Source: Cyclospora cayetanensis (taxonomy: Eukaryota; Apicomplexa; Conoidasida; Eucoccidiorida; Eimeriidae). Taken from it: a DNA stretch of 64,000 bases. The notes beneath the pieces were generated by a model. It did no database searches and was not told the origin of the DNA. It saw only the letters and a program-made list of their open reading frames with translations. A program made the translations under genes and the position numbers. Position 1 is the stretch's first letter, and each line of letters begins with the position of its first letter. Shown piece after piece: positions 10,019 to 22,770 of this stretch. The stretch is taken from positions 24,849 through 88,848 of the forward strand of contig NW_020312115.1 of assembly GCF_002999335.1 (NCBI RefSeq), read 5' to 3'.

Positions 10019-13000
10019 CGCGGAGGAGGCGCTTGGCTTTTAATATGCCTCTGGCTTCAAGGTTAGGGCGATGTTGCTCGAAGGTGACTGCGGTAAATCG
10101 AATGTTGGTCGAAGTGGCGGTGCTGGCCGTTGATGGGCATGTGCTCCCAGAACCCTACAAAGGCGCAATCAGGTTAGGGCATGAGATTAGCTGTGGAGGG
10201 TCCCTTTTTTGCACGCTTTCACGGGTGTGGGGCTTTTAGTGGCGAAAGTGTTTGCACATCCCATTTTAAAGGCCTTGGAATCGACGCTTTGCTCTTCAGG
10301 GCGCAGGATGTGCGAGAGACTATTGTGGAGAACTTCGATATCGCCGAATGCTTCCAGCCCTCGGACGTCGTTCGAGCAGAAGTGGTCCTTCAGGCCCCCG
10401 ATCATAGCCCTAAGTCGCGTTGTGCTCTAGATTAGACTAGGCGCAGCTGCTTCACATTTTTGCCACGCTCGTGGTTGCTGGCTCCCATTAAGACATGCCA
10501 AGGATTGATGTGGATGCGGGGTCCGGGGTTTGTGCGTACAGCTATCGGCGGACGGGCGAGTGTATCTACTAGGCACTGCCGCTGACGACTTGGGCGTTTT
10601 GTGCGCGGACAGCAAAGCGGGGGGAGCCCTGCAGCCGGTATCGGCATTGCTCATGCGGTGTAGCCTCACAGGGCAGCTAGAGAGAAGGTAAGGCTGCAAC
10701 GCGCACATACCCTGTGCCTTAGAGGCCTTCACATGCCGTCCGAACCCGAATTCGTGAACTCCCAGCAAACACCAAAGCGTCAGTTGCCCAATCACGCTTA
10801 CGCAGAGTAACTTTGTGAGTCCTAGTCACATGCCATGCCACATGCCGTCCTGTGAAGCCCCGGTTGGCTCAAAGCCTGAAGCCTTGGTGCAGCCGGCTAC
10901 CTCCACAGGCACGAAGCTTAGCATGTAGCTGGTGCACATTCTGCTGCTGCTTTCAGAAAAGTGGCAAGGCCCCCTGGGGTCTAGGGCTTGGCGCGTCGTA
11001 GCAAGGTGGCTGATGAGTCTTAAGAAAATGCGTTTTCCGGCGACGGCCCGTAGCTGTTGCAGCTGCTGCCGCAGGAACAACGAGCCCCCAGGAACCTACT
11101 GCGGACACCACACCGTAGGAATCTTGCCGTGCGTGGAGCTTTGACTGGCACTGAGATTCTAGCTGTTCAATATTTTTTGGTTGACACCGATGAGCGATTC
11201 AAAGCCTGCCGAGGGCGCTGGAGCCTTGCAGCAGCAGCAACAGATACCGTTGCTGCAGTTGCCTTTGTGGATAGATAGAAGTGGGAACTGGGTCGTTTCA
11301 CCGCAAAATCCTAGGCCACCCATCCCGCAGCGCCACAAAGGTTAGTAAGCACCGCGGCAACCGCCGAAGGGTCTCCTTCTCCGCTTTCCGCCTTCCGTCG
11401 AAGGCCGTTTCTCCCCTGCTGTCTCTTAAGGCCAGGGATGCCCAATGTATCTCCTTCAAATAGACTCATTCTCCCCAAAACCCACTACAGCGCTTCCCGA
11501 GAGGGAAAGCCTTGACGCTTTCTCTCCTCGTTTTCTTCTGACTCGCTGTGGCGTCCCTCCCGCTTCCTTGCTTCTCTAATGTGTCTATCCCTCCAGCGGT
11601 CCTGTTGAGGGCCTGTCCCTTTACTCCTTGAAGGATGTTTCTCACTGCACTGTCATATGTCTCCTCGCCCCGTCGTTTGGTGTACCACGGGGTGCCTCTG
11701 GGGTCGCCTAGAGTTGCAAGTCTCATGCGAGTCTTTTGATGGGTTCAAGGGCCCTGAAAAAGCTGGCTAGTGACTAGATAGCATATCCTCACCCCCCGTC
11801 CCCATAGTTTAGACACCAACGAGGAGGTGCTCAAACAGGCTACTTCGAGTGTCCTCGTACAGGGATCTGCCGCCGAAGACGCAAACTACGCATAGAGGGG
11901 AACGTATAGGGGTAGAAATTACAAAGGTTCTTCTTACTACTTGAGTAGTGCCTTTCCAAAAGAACTAGTAAAAACTGACTACTGGTTTGGCTTCTCGTGT
12001 ATCTGTTTACAGTATGTATCTAGTGCAATACGATAAGAATCCATGCTGTGCTTGCCTGAGCTCTACAGGTTGCCACTATATCCAGCTAGCTTTGAATGCT
12101 CGCTGTGCTTGGAGGATGCAGGAACCCCCGTGCACCCTAGGTGTCTCTCTTTCTGTCTCTCTCTGTGTCTGTCTCTGTCTTTCTCCCTCCCTCTCTCTCT
12201 CCGCACATGCTGGAACCCTGATGGGTGACGGCATTGGGTGGGGGGCCGGTAAGAGTTTTTTCGAAGGAACGCTTAATGAATTTTCATCGAATAAAATAGG
12301 TTTTGGGGCTAAAAATGTGCCTCCCTCAGGAAATTCTAGTGGAGGGACACCATTGAGAGGCTGTCCTCCGTTCATTGAAATGCTCACGCCTTCCGATTCC
12401 CCAGCTTTAGCTTAGAGCCCCTGCTTATGAAGTTGGAACAATATTTCGGTGCAAGCAGCTCACACCCTGTACGTCGTCCGGGGGCCAGCATACACCCGGG
12501 AACTATCGGGCTTAGAAGCGTACACCCCACACACCTCATTCGTGCAGCTATCCCTACATTGTGGCAAACATGAACTACAAGAAACCACGCCATGCAGTTC
12601 ATTTCGAGCCGAATGAGGTGCGACTCTGTCTACTCGCAGCAGTCAAAGTGTGGCCTAGCTCACTCAGAGGCGCGCGGTTGAGGACCTCCCCGCCTGGCAA
12701 GTGCAGCCTTGGATGGAATTTCTTGAGCTGCTTCAGAAACTGTAATCCATGAAGCTCTCACTAAAAAGACCTCCTCCCTCGGCCTCCCTACAGGCGACAT
12801 GGAAAGGCAACTAAAATATCCGCCTGCTGCGTCAGTGTGTGCAGCCTGTTCAAGGGCTTAAGGCATCGCAGATTTAATTGAACTGTCAGAATATAGCGCT
12901 TCGAGGCTTAGCCTTCAGAACATTTGGATTCGGATGCCACGTTTGAAGCCTGCACTAAAGCAAGTACACACGATGCACGGTGTACAGAAAACGTGTCAAT

Positions 13001-13369
13001 CCCCATCTCCATACATGTATGATAACTTCCTCCCAAGACGCATTCTTAGCCTACAAACAAATAGCTTCATACTAAGCCCTAGATCTAGAAGATTTTCAGC
13101 GCCGGCAGCTCGTCCACTGCTATCCCTCCATCAGCATGCATCACGGGCCCCGAAGGGTCTTCTTGGGGGCCCCTGGGGGCCCCTGTCCCCCTTTCACTTG
13201 CGTTGAATTCAGCAAAACACATTTGCTCAGTGAAACTGCTGACGAATCCACCAGGTAGCAGCTTCTGGGGTCTTGTTCACCCTCCTCCGCGTAGTGCCCG
13301 GTAGTGCTGGTGAGGGCCCTTCGAGTCACGCCTTCCCCTTTTCCATTGCGCCTCTTCCAGGGGGACCCC
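10019..13369. other. Gene-poor region
   Basis: About 3.3 kb with only short, unrelated open frames. A pyrimidine (CT) microsatellite lies at about 12146-12200. Near 13145-13190 GGGGCCCC-type motifs begin just upstream of the ALYREF-like gene. No tRNA or other structured RNA was recognised. Confidence 0.4.
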
Positions 13370-14328
13370 ATGGGGCACCACAGAACAGATCAGGAGGCTG
13401 CGGCATCCCGCCGCACAACTTGGGGGGCCCCCAGCCTCCTTGGTCAGGCGCTAGCTGCTGCCAGGGGAGACGGCCCATCCGGCTCTGACGCAGGGGGGGG
13501 CCCCTCCCGGCGGGTTATTTCACACAGGAGGCGCTCGCGTTCGCGTTCTCGGTCAAGAGAGTACCACTCATCCAGGATTTCCAGGAGGGTGCAAAGAGAA
13601 GGAGCGGGGGCTTGGGGGGCCCGTGGGGGCCCCGCGGCGGGGCTGCCCAATGCGGCAGCTCGTCGTCACGTGCGAACCTGGTTGGCTGAGCCTCGGACTG
13701 CTTCTGCACTGAGAGGCCCTCGTGACTACATTGAAGGCTCGTTGAGGGCCCCCCTGTCCAGGAGGAATGGGGAAGGGAAGGAGGAATTGTGGAGTCACGA
13801 CATGTTTGAAGGGGGGGAGCAGGAGGCGGCCTCTTCTGTCTTTGTCAGGGGCCTCCCAACTGACATTACGCGTCAAGAGCTAACGGCTAATTTCTCAAAG
13901 TGTGGAAAGGTCGTCTCAGTCAGAGTAAGCCAAATCCACCCTATATGAATTGCGACTTTCTGAATCGCAAATCCTAAAATAAATCGCCATCAGCGCCGCC
14001 GTCCCGCGCCTTGAAGTTTGCCGAGGTGCGCACATGAGGGGAACGGGCAACAAGCGCTGGGTAGATGTGAGGGGCGTAGGAGCAGCTCTAGGGGCTTGGG
14101 GTTTAGGTTTTGCGGTTGTAGGTGGATGCGCGGGGCCGCACGGGCACGGCAGAAGTGTCGTTCGCTCAAAAAGGCGCAGCCGAAATTGCGGCCAAAACCT
14201 TCCACGGGGTGTATGTACACTTGAAAAGAGGAAGGGAAAAATTCTGCCTGAAAGTGGCGGTAGTGGACAAAGCGCAACAACCTGAAGCCGTTGAAGAGAT
14301 AGAAGAAGATGAAATACCCCGTAAGTAG
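13370..14328 (+). CDS. ALYREF-like RRM protein, probable mRNA export adaptor
   Basis: Two exons, 13370-13924 and 14122-14328 (253 aa), joined in phase 0 (GTCAGA|GTAAGC ... TTGTAG|GTGGAT). The N-terminal half is Arg/Ser-rich (RRRSRSRSRSREYHSSR) with a Gly/Ala/Pro-rich stretch. An RRM (about aa 157-235) follows: RNP2-like VFVRGLPTDITRQEL in exon 1, and GRTGTAEVSFAQKGAAEIAA in exon 2. The G-R-T/S-x-G-T-A-x-V-x-F form of RNP1 is typical of the ALY/REF family of TREX mRNA export factors; nuclear RNA binding is inferred from this. The ATG at 13370 is chosen because the upstream frame has only a GTG start and a good acceptor-like CTCTTCCAG just before it. The stop lies inside a strong donor sequence (C|GTAAGTAG), so a longer spliced form cannot be excluded. 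Confidence 0.75.
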
Positions 14329-14965
14329 CAAAACACGGCATACTCCCGTCCTTAGGAGCCCTGAAGCTAAGAGATGTGGGTCTGGGGGGAGCCTTGTGGA
14401 GGGGAAGCGTCTATTTCAGAAACCCTTTCGTAGCGGGCCACCCAGGGAAACACAGGGGCAGACCGATAGCTCGGCAAATATACAGCCAGGCCTCCTCCCA
14501 CAAGGGGACTTGCGTCGGTTTCGCCCTCTCCTTCTCATCATAGCTGCACACTGAACTTGGTCTTAGAACTTGTACCAAGTAAACGGGCCGAAGCAGAGCA
14601 TTGAAGGAGCGCTGGACGCTTCTGTGGGACAGGAGGGGCAACACCAGCCAAAATTGTGGGTTAGAAACAAACCAATTCAGCGGCTAACCGAAGAAACAAT
14701 ATCCCACTATCTCTGGTTTGTGCTGCAGCAGACACTCCTGCGCGCTTTGTCGTCCTTAAGGGCCCTGGGGGTAGTCCCTCCTCAAGATCCTTCCGGAAGG
14801 AGGGTGTGCCCTTGGGGCGCCTCGCAGCAGATGCGCAGCCGGTTTCGATCTTTGACAGGCTCACGTGAGCCTCTTTGTTCTTAGGGCTTTACAGAGCGGA
14901 CTCCCATTTCGTTTGCTCAACTCTTCCTTAGACCCAGGAGCTAGGCTTTGCGTTCTGGCAGTGCG

Positions 14966-17808
14966 TCAGTGAAGGGGCTGAAGTATTGCAGGACTCCCCA
15001 TCTGCAGAGGCAGCAGCAACCAGGACCCCCAAATTACCCTGCAGTGCATATCATTAGCGCGACGCTTGACTTCTTTGCGCTCTCTGTCGGCGTTTGGGGC
15101 CTATGGCTAACACACCCGAAACACACACTTTCAAGTGAACCGGCCAGCTCATCGATCTGTGTGCTGCTTGTGCTGAGGGCCTTCCCCCAGCGGCAGCAGA
15201 GAATCAGGCTCACTTTCCGTTAGTCATCCATTTGGGATCTGTGGCTTCAGCGGCATCGGTTTTCTCCCTCCTCATTCCGCAACTGCAGCGAAGCAAAGCC
15301 GCACGCGCTCTTCCCACACCGCACTCTTCCTACACACCACCCCTTTTGTAGCTACAGGAGCAGAAATGGCCGCCCCCACCGACAGCAACAAGAATTACCC
15401 AAGTTCAGCCTTGAGGAGGCGCAATGCCAGGACGCGGGTGCAGCAGTAGGCAGCGACCGATGCAAATGGAGTGTCAGTACGCCAAGCCCTGTCTCCTGTA
15501 TCCATTTTACGAGCACACACAACCCAGAAGTACCGGTTTTTTGGTGACAGAAAGGCAGCAGCCCCTCCCCACGGATGTGGCTCTTGCCACCTAGGTGGCT
15601 GCCTCTGGGCACATGTTATTCGTTACTACCCATAGAGACACACACACACCCACACCCACTTTCCTTTGCCCATAGCCTGCCTTCCCTATGGGCCGCCACG
15701 CCTCTCCAGGGGCACGACTGCCCCCATCCGCATAGCACAAAATCTGGGGCCTTTCACCCCGCCCCTTCCTCCCCTCCCCCCAGCTGTGCCGCCCCCCTCC
15801 TCCATTAGCGGGCTCCCTCGCCAAAATTCCCTGGTGCATAGTTCCTAAGGGAGCCCTTTGTTCTTGTGTGCATAAGTATGGGCGAGGGCTTGTGCATTTT
15901 GGGCTGGCCGCCTGACCTATTAGCCTCCTGTAGTTCATGTCGCCCTTGAGAATAATAAGCGCCGCCTCTTTTTCCCACAACGATACAATGGGCTTCGGAG
16001 CTCTCCGTAATTCAAGAGGGGAGCAACAAAAGAACGAAGCAGACACAATAAGTACACCCGCAACAAGCCACTCCCTTAGTAAGGCGCCCCAACGGGACAA
16101 GTTCACGTCCTGTAGCACAAACAGCAAGCTTTTCAAACACCAATTCTTAACATTTGATACAGCACAGAAGGATAGTTGCCTCGTAAGGAACTCAGAAAGC
16201 GCTTTCGAGGGCGACAGGATATTCAGGGATCCGGACTTGGGAGGTGTGGCGGTCCATTCTACCTGTCCTTGGCTCTGCATCCACCTTATGGTCATCTCTA
16301 GATCGGGTTTTGTGACGTCAGAGACGTACGTGGGCTGCTGTTTGACGCAAAGCCTTATGCTTCGTGCAGCCCCCGTAAGGAGGAGGCAGCTACACAGCAG
16401 CAGGTCAGACAAAAGTTCCCCTCCTGCGTTATCGGTCCACAGGTGAACCACGCCGCTGCATCGGCTGCACTGGCTGTTGCTGCTGCAGCCGCAGTTCTTG
16501 CTTCTGTTACAAAGGTCCTCGAAGAATGCCTCAAAGTCATCCGCCAAGAGCCAAGAGTGCGGCCCTCCAAAAAATGTGCCTTCCTGTTCTCCGACGCTCT
16601 GTGGCTTCCCTCGCTCTTGGGCTGGTTCCCCTATCTCCTCGCAGAGTTTTGCGGGCCAAAGGGAAAGATCCCCTGCGTTACCCTCTAAAGACGCAAATAC
16701 AGCTGATCGGATTTGGTGTTTATACAAAGCGGGAGAGGGCTTCGTGTTTCGGTCCTTGGTGTCTCCTCCACTGGGATGCTGTTGCAACAGAGCTGCTACC
16801 TGCTGCCCGTAGACGTCAGCTTTAGCAGCAGCAGCAGAAAGCCCTGCCATCTTCTGGTAGAGGAATGGGTCGTATAGAGTTCTAAAGAAATCAAATGCAT
16901 GCAGTATACGCCTAAAGCACAAGTCACAACACAGTCCGCAAACGGCCAAACTGCGCCAACGGGTCTGCTCGTAGGAACCGTTAAACCATGGATTTCACAC
17001 CGTGAGCAAAGTCTTAGCGACACTGAAGCCCCCAATCCACAACCTCCCTGCAGATCAGTGCTGTGCGCATATACGGAAGTGCTTTTGTTCGAGTCTACCT
17101 GTAGCAGTAGACTTCGGCTAGGATCCACGGAATTTTGCAAAGTGTAATATTCCTATCTAGGGCCTCCTTGAGCAACACTTTGTTCCACATTTGTATATCC
17201 CGTAGTTCACACTCGGAGCAGAAGCCACATGGAGGGCCCTCCGGAGAACCCCCGAGACAAGGGGCCTCAGGGGCACCCACCAGGGAAAAGGCTTCAAGGG
17301 ACCCCTCAAAGGTTTCGAGGGGCCGCACTGCAGTCGTATCTGCTGCTCGCATGTCCTGCTGTAGCAGCAGCAGTAGCTCCTTGCTACGGGGATGCTGATG
17401 CAAATATGCCTCATTTTCCTTCAGCACCCGGCCTATTATATCATCAGGTATGCGGTGAAATATGGAGTCTCTCGCCTAAAAGATCGACCAAGCAATAGTG
17501 TAGTGTGCAAATGCTACACGATAAGTCTAAAATCTTTGGCCTATAGTCGGCATTTGGGGGTCTGGGAGCTGAGAGGCGATTGCAGGAGAGAGAATAAAGG
17601 CGAAGCTGGGGAGGTATGGCTAGGCGATAATGCTTACAAACGTGTTTGGAACGTCGCTCGTTATCTGTGGAGGAAGTAGGGAGTCTGCAGGGACGGGTGG
17701 GAGGTCTCCTTCTGTAAAAACAAAGCAGTAATCTTGAGGGCCCCTCTTAAACAGTCCTTTGAGGCTTGAGGGGCCCCCTATTGACTGGGCTTCTGCTTGC
17801 AGACGCAT
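14966..17808 (-). CDS. ARMT1: ARMT1-like damage-control phosphatase (DUF89)
   Basis: Six exons by phase-consistent joins on the minus strand: 17808-17638, 17475-17099, 16881-15917, 15495-15399, 15282-15214, 15038-14966 (583 aa). The joins restore family motifs: DVPNTF|ARDSIFHRIPDDII; KIPWILAEVYCYR|TLYDPFLY; TDNAGGELLSDLLL (about aa 333, metal-site Asp/Asn); ALIILKGDMNYRRLIG|DRAW; VLALRLLKAEL; and DPKWMTNGK. These are hallmarks of DUF89 family III, metal-dependent phosphatases that remove damaged sugar or nucleotide phosphates. The human member was also reported as a protein carboxyl methyltransferase. Oddities: a CGCx5CxxC cluster just before the DNAG motif, and long low-complexity segments. 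The C-terminal 24 residues and the ATG at 17808 are the least certain. Convergent with the ALYREF-like gene. Confidence 0.82.
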
Positions 17809-20072
17809 GGGACCAGAGGAATGAGATAAGCACGTAATAAAAATAGAAACAAAGGGGGAGAAGGAATATATTGTCACGGCGTATATACACCTCTATATGG
17901 TGAATGAGTATGGTACCCAGCCAACGCGAGCGCAGGACCAGGGACAAATTTGAATAAGCAGCGCATGTGCTTAACCTCACCCAGAAGAAAAAGTCGAAGA
18001 CTTTACTAGTGAATATAATATTTTAGGAAACTTGAACGGGCAAACCGAGAGGTGGTTCTTTTTATTAGAGTCGGGATGCACCCGATGGAGGTCCACGGTG
18101 CAGTGCGCACATCTTGTCGCCTGCTGAACAGATCATTATTAGGCTCTGATGATAGCTTTCTTACAAGTTGAGGCTCATCATATTGGGCGTTATTTCCTGG
18201 TGGCCGCTCACCACTACTGTACCACTACTTGCGGTAATAGTCGGGGGAGCTTTGACATACGGAAAAATGGACGGTGTACTATCTCCAAACAGAGGCCTAG
18301 CTAACAATATTTTGCCTCTTGGCTGCTACCCTCGCTAACACATGAGTAGCTGCTTGTCATTCCCGCAGCTGCGGGAGCAATTTAATGCAATGCCTTTCGC
18401 CTTCTACTAGAACTTACGTAGCTTAGTTCTACGAAAGCAGCCCTTTACCTTACTGCGCGTATGAAATTAAGGCTTCAAGCACCAAAGGACGGCAAACAAT
18501 GAAAAGTCTCAGAGCAAATAACACCGTTTGGGGATACAAAGAACGAGGTCTAATGCCCCCCTGACTAAGAACTGGACCGAACTAATTTACATGCACACCA
18601 AATTGCATGGACGCCCCAGATAAATGCAGGACGACAGACACCTAGGCTGCTTCAACATTGCATTCTGCATCAAGTGGGAGGAGATCATATCTTATAGGAA
18701 TTTAGAGCATTCTAAGTCGCTATTGTGGTACATGCTTTACACTTTCAGTACCTAGCTAGCTCCAACCTTTAATGGCAGCAACTCCAACCTGTTGCGTTGA
18801 AGTGCCTCTGGCTTTTCCTGCTGTCAAGCAATGCACTGTTCCAGGCTAGCTTTCCAGAAGCCCAGTCAGTAGCCTGCATAGGCCATCTGACGTCTGCCTT
18901 TTCCTGCGTAGCATGGGGTTGCGATTTGCGGTGTATAGGCAGCAGGACCGTCAGCCAGCCAAGAGTTTTCAGCTGCCCAGCAAAATAAAAGACATTGCAA
19001 TAGGTCTGAGGTGCCTGTACATATGGCCACCTCTCAAACCGAAGGGGTGCCGCACCTTGTCTTCACTCCAAAAGGGTGAGTGGAACATCGGGACAGTTTA
19101 GCCAGTATACCAGGCCCTGGCGTATCCACAGATGCAGGCGTGTATGCCTTCAATTTTTGACCCCTTGCCACTGCCAGCAATACGCCGCGGCAGTGTTTTT
19201 CTAGCTATCAAAAATAGCTTTAGACCACCAAAAGGAAAGCAAAAGCGGACACCACTGCAAGGACAGTCCCCGCAACTGGCGCAGTGGCTGAGCTGGTCGC
19301 TTTCTTGCCTATGCAACGCAGTCGCAAAACACAAAACCCTTTTACGGGCGTCCAAACACTACTTCGCCATGGAACAGAGAAGAACTAAACACCAAACTGC
19401 CTGCGTAGCTATGTGGCTACCGTGTAGAAAGAGACAGGAATGCGGAAGAGGGAGAAGAACGGGGACGTACCTTCAGCGCGGAGGGTCTCTGGAAAGCACA
19501 TATCGCAAGCAGCACGGATGACAGTGAGGCAGTGTATCGCGCCTATATTCCTGTGAACTTTCTCTAATTTATCGCTAAGCAGCAGTTACAGCAATCGCAG
19601 CAGCGCCACAATCAGGGATACAACGGCTATCCCGTTGTCGCCCCTTCAGGAGAAGAGGGCCTCTTGCATACCTGTCAACTTGATATCTTGGTCCACATGG
19701 CGGCCTGCGCAGTGGAGGACAAGCAAAAAAATTGCCAAGCAAAGAAGTCTACCCAGGATAGCTTACGACCAGGGGCCCTCGGTGGATAGCAGACACTCCG
19801 GACACGATGGTTTGGATAGGTAGGCACGAGGATAGTGCGAAATCCAGACACGCGAAAGAAAGGCGGAGCGGAAAGGCACGTAAGGGGGTCAGCTAGCTGA
19901 GGGGAGTAACCCGAAACGGACAAGACCAAGGGCAAATCTGCCGCCTGGATACGAAGGGAGGGGCGCGGGGTTGGTGGAGAGCACAAGAAAAACACAGCAA
20001 TGAGGAGGGAGATCCAATAGAGGGTGTTAGGGCATAGAAACAAGTGTGTATCGCAGAATAACTGCAAGGAGA
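17809..20072. other. Intergenic region without a recognisable gene
   Basis: Holds the ARMT1 upstream region and the 3' side of the acidic protein gene. Only short unrelated open frames are present. GGGGCCCC-type motifs occur at 17735-17780, overlapping ARMT1 exon 1. Nothing else identified. Confidence 0.4.
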
Positions 20073-21586
20073 CTAACGTTGCACATCATGTGGTTGGGGA
20101 GCCTGGATTTTGGGAAACGACCCTTGTAGATCTGTCGCGAGATCATCTTCTGTTGCAAGAGGGAGATCTTCATTCTCATCCCCCGCTTCCTCAGTCCTGA
20201 GCTGTGAGCCCTCCCCTGCCCCTATACCGGCACCTGCTGGGCCTCCGATGGCATTTTCTTCCTCTATTGCCTCGACATCGTCTGTCGCATTGCCTCCATA
20301 CTTGATGAGTGGGTCAGCAGGGCCCTGGTAGTCGTCCTCCTGCTGCTCATCTCCTGGTTGAGCCACGGTGTTCCCCTCCTCTGATGCATTTTCATTGCCA
20401 GGAACGCCAAGAGGCTCCTCCCCTCCTGCTCAGAAACAAGCGCACAGCTGCGCAAAAAGGCGATTATGTACAAACGAGCAGGCGCGAAGGAGTCACTGCT
20501 CTCTTGACTCCAAGCCCTCAGCCCTAAAGCATGACCAACCCTCCCATCTTTACCCTGGGGCGCCTCTTCAGCCGTTTCGTATGCGTTTCTACCTGCTTCT
20601 CCGCTATTTATGCCTTCATTAGACTCCTTGAGCATTGCATCTTCGGCTGCCGTCTGGTCAGTGGCTTGAAGAGGAGACAACGTCTCGGCAAAAGCAAACG
20701 GGGTTTCTTTGGTGTGTTCGTGGAGTTTGATGCTCCTCTTGTTGGCATGAATTTGAAGCAAAGAAACTGGCATCTCCTCTGCATCATCTTCAGCCTCTGG
20801 CTCCTCAATAAACGAGGCACTGCTTTCGTCCTGTGCCTCGTCGTTTTCCTCCGGCAGCTCAGTGTCCTCCTCTTCCATCGGCGCATCAGCCTCATCAGCA
20901 GAGCCTTCGGCGAAAGAAAATGCAGACTTCGTTTGGCCTGCTCTTTCCTCTGCTGAGGCCACCCCATAGGGATCAGCAGAGACACTCTCTGGTATTTCCT
21001 CTTCTTCTGCGTCTTCCAGTTCGGCGTAGCCCCAATCTTCTTCGGTTTCCTCATCTGCATCCTCTCCCTCCTCTAAGAAACTAGCCGGAGTTTCATCAAA
21101 ATATTCATCATCAATGCCCTCAGGCTCCAGTTCTTCGTCCTCAATCTCTGTTTCGCCATCTTCTTCAGCCTCGGCGTTTTCGTGGTTCTCGATAAAACTC
21201 GCATTCTCGGCAGACTCAACTTCTTCTTCATCTTCCCCCTCTTCATCAGCGTCCTCTTCCTCTTCCTCTTCCTCCTCAGGCGTCCCCATGCCGTCTTCCG
21301 AGTCTTCTAGTTGAGCGAAGGAGGGGCCCCCCTGAAGGGCCCCCTCATGAAGTGACGCCTCATAAAGGGCCTCTTCTTCGGGGGAAGGGAAGGCTCCTTC
21401 TGTCTTGTGCAGCTGATCCGCCTTAATCCCTAGAGCACCACTGAGGTTAGAGAGAAGCCGATGCCCACCCTCTCCGTACAGGCGAAAATCGCTCATCTCT
21501 ACGGGAGCATTTCGACTGTATGCAGAGACTGCGGAAAACCCCAGAAGGGGCAGAGAGAAAAGAAAGGACCTTTTTGCTGTTGTCAT
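20073..21586 (-). CDS. Secreted Glu-rich acidic protein with repeated SFxE motifs
   Basis: Two exons, 21586-20554 and 20425-20073 (461 aa). The join is phase 1 at GCCCCAGG|GTAAAG and GAGCAG|GAGGGG and keeps the acidic frame going. The N-terminus (MTTAKRSFLFSLPLLGFSAV) is a good signal peptide; the in-frame upstream TTG is ignored. The rest is dominated by Glu/Asp with runs of up to nine acidic residues. Short spaced motifs recur: ENASFIENHE, TPASFLEEGE, SSASFIEEPE, and looser AFSFAEG and FAFAET. No enzyme or binding domain is recognised. A secretory-pathway or organelle-lumen protein of an invasive stage, or a calcium-binding acidic protein, are both possible; neither is shown by the sequence. 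Confidence 0.75.
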
Positions 21587-22770
21587 CGCCAAAACGGTGG
21601 CAAAAAAGATCGACGCAATGTTGGAAAAGTCAAGAGAGAGAAAACAGATACAGCTCAGAGCGACAGAGAAGAAGCAGGCAAAACGATGAAGACAGGCGGT
21701 CGGAGGCCTGAACGTGTCTCTTTCTGCAAGGCGGCAATGACTACATCAGGTGGACAATCACCTGAAATTAAGCAAAAATACTTTTCCATTCAAATACACG
21801 TAAAGAAGACATATTCGATACGAGGCAAAGGCCTTTGAAAACCCTACAGAGAGCCAAAAAAACCATGGAGCCCATCGCAGTCTGTCCGTCTGCTGCTGGT
21901 ACGGCAACGGCCGGAGCAACGCCAGTCAGCCAGTCAGTCCTTCCTCTTTCCCTGCTATTTTATTCGTTCCTCTCTTCACCATCCTAATCAAGCTCCTACA
22001 GCTTTTCAATATTCTGTTAAGGGTCCAAACTTTAAGGTTTTGAAGCAGAGACTAGAAACACGTGCCTGCTGTAGACGGAGATTGCCGTCGGACTGGTTCC
22101 ACCAACCAAGCACACACACCAGCGGAGGGAATCTCAGATCCCTGTCACTTCCCTTCCGTCCGCTGCCTTTTATTTCGCTCTATTTCAGCAAAATATAATT
22201 AGTTGTTCATCTCCTGCTTTTACTTTGCCAGCCTGTGATGTGGCACTTACGAGCTCTTCCACCATATCTCCGATCCAAGGGGGCCTTAGTCAACATCTAC
22301 ACTGAGCAGAACAGGCCAGGCTACACTCAGACAGTTCCAGGTATACCACCTATAGCTGATTCATCTTGGAGTGATTATCTAGTGTAGGGTCTGATGGGCC
22401 TGGTACTCGACTTGGATATTGGTTCGCTCCTCTCTCAACAAATGAATCTATGCTAGGTAACTGTGGGCAAAATCACTTCTAAAAGGGAGCAGCCGCGCAA
22501 ACCAGTCATCCCTCTTCGAGTAATGTAAGGAACCTGCAGTGTAGAGCAAGAAGTAAAGGCAATTCTCCGGAGCAACTAATACGAAATATCGCAGGACCAG
22601 TTGACTTTTCACGCCTGTCAACACAAGACTCTACGTGTTGGGGGCAAAGCCGCATTAGAACGATTCCTGCCACAGTAGTTCATCCAAGGAAGAGCCGATG
22701 GATAATTGAGCAGCTGACGTTCTGATCTTCTGTCTAGTTGCTACAAAGTACTTTGAGCGCGATCCAAGGA
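21587..22770. other. Upstream region of the acidic protein gene
   Basis: No coding feature recognised. Probably includes the 5' UTR and promoter of the minus-strand gene ending at 21586. Confidence 0.4.

Noticed and set aside
13304..13369. Upstream GTG start of the ALYREF-like frame
   Set aside because: Non-ATG start and an acceptor-like site before ATG 13370 make the ATG the better choice.
15591..15900. Continuation of the ARMT1 frame past KGDMNYRRLIG
   Set aside because: It turns into low-complexity sequence, whereas splicing to 15495 restores GDRAW and the conserved C-terminal domain.
21114..21314. Ser-rich plus-strand frame
   Set aside because: Antisense of the Glu-rich coding sequence; GAA/GAG codons read as TTC/CTC/TCT on the other strand.
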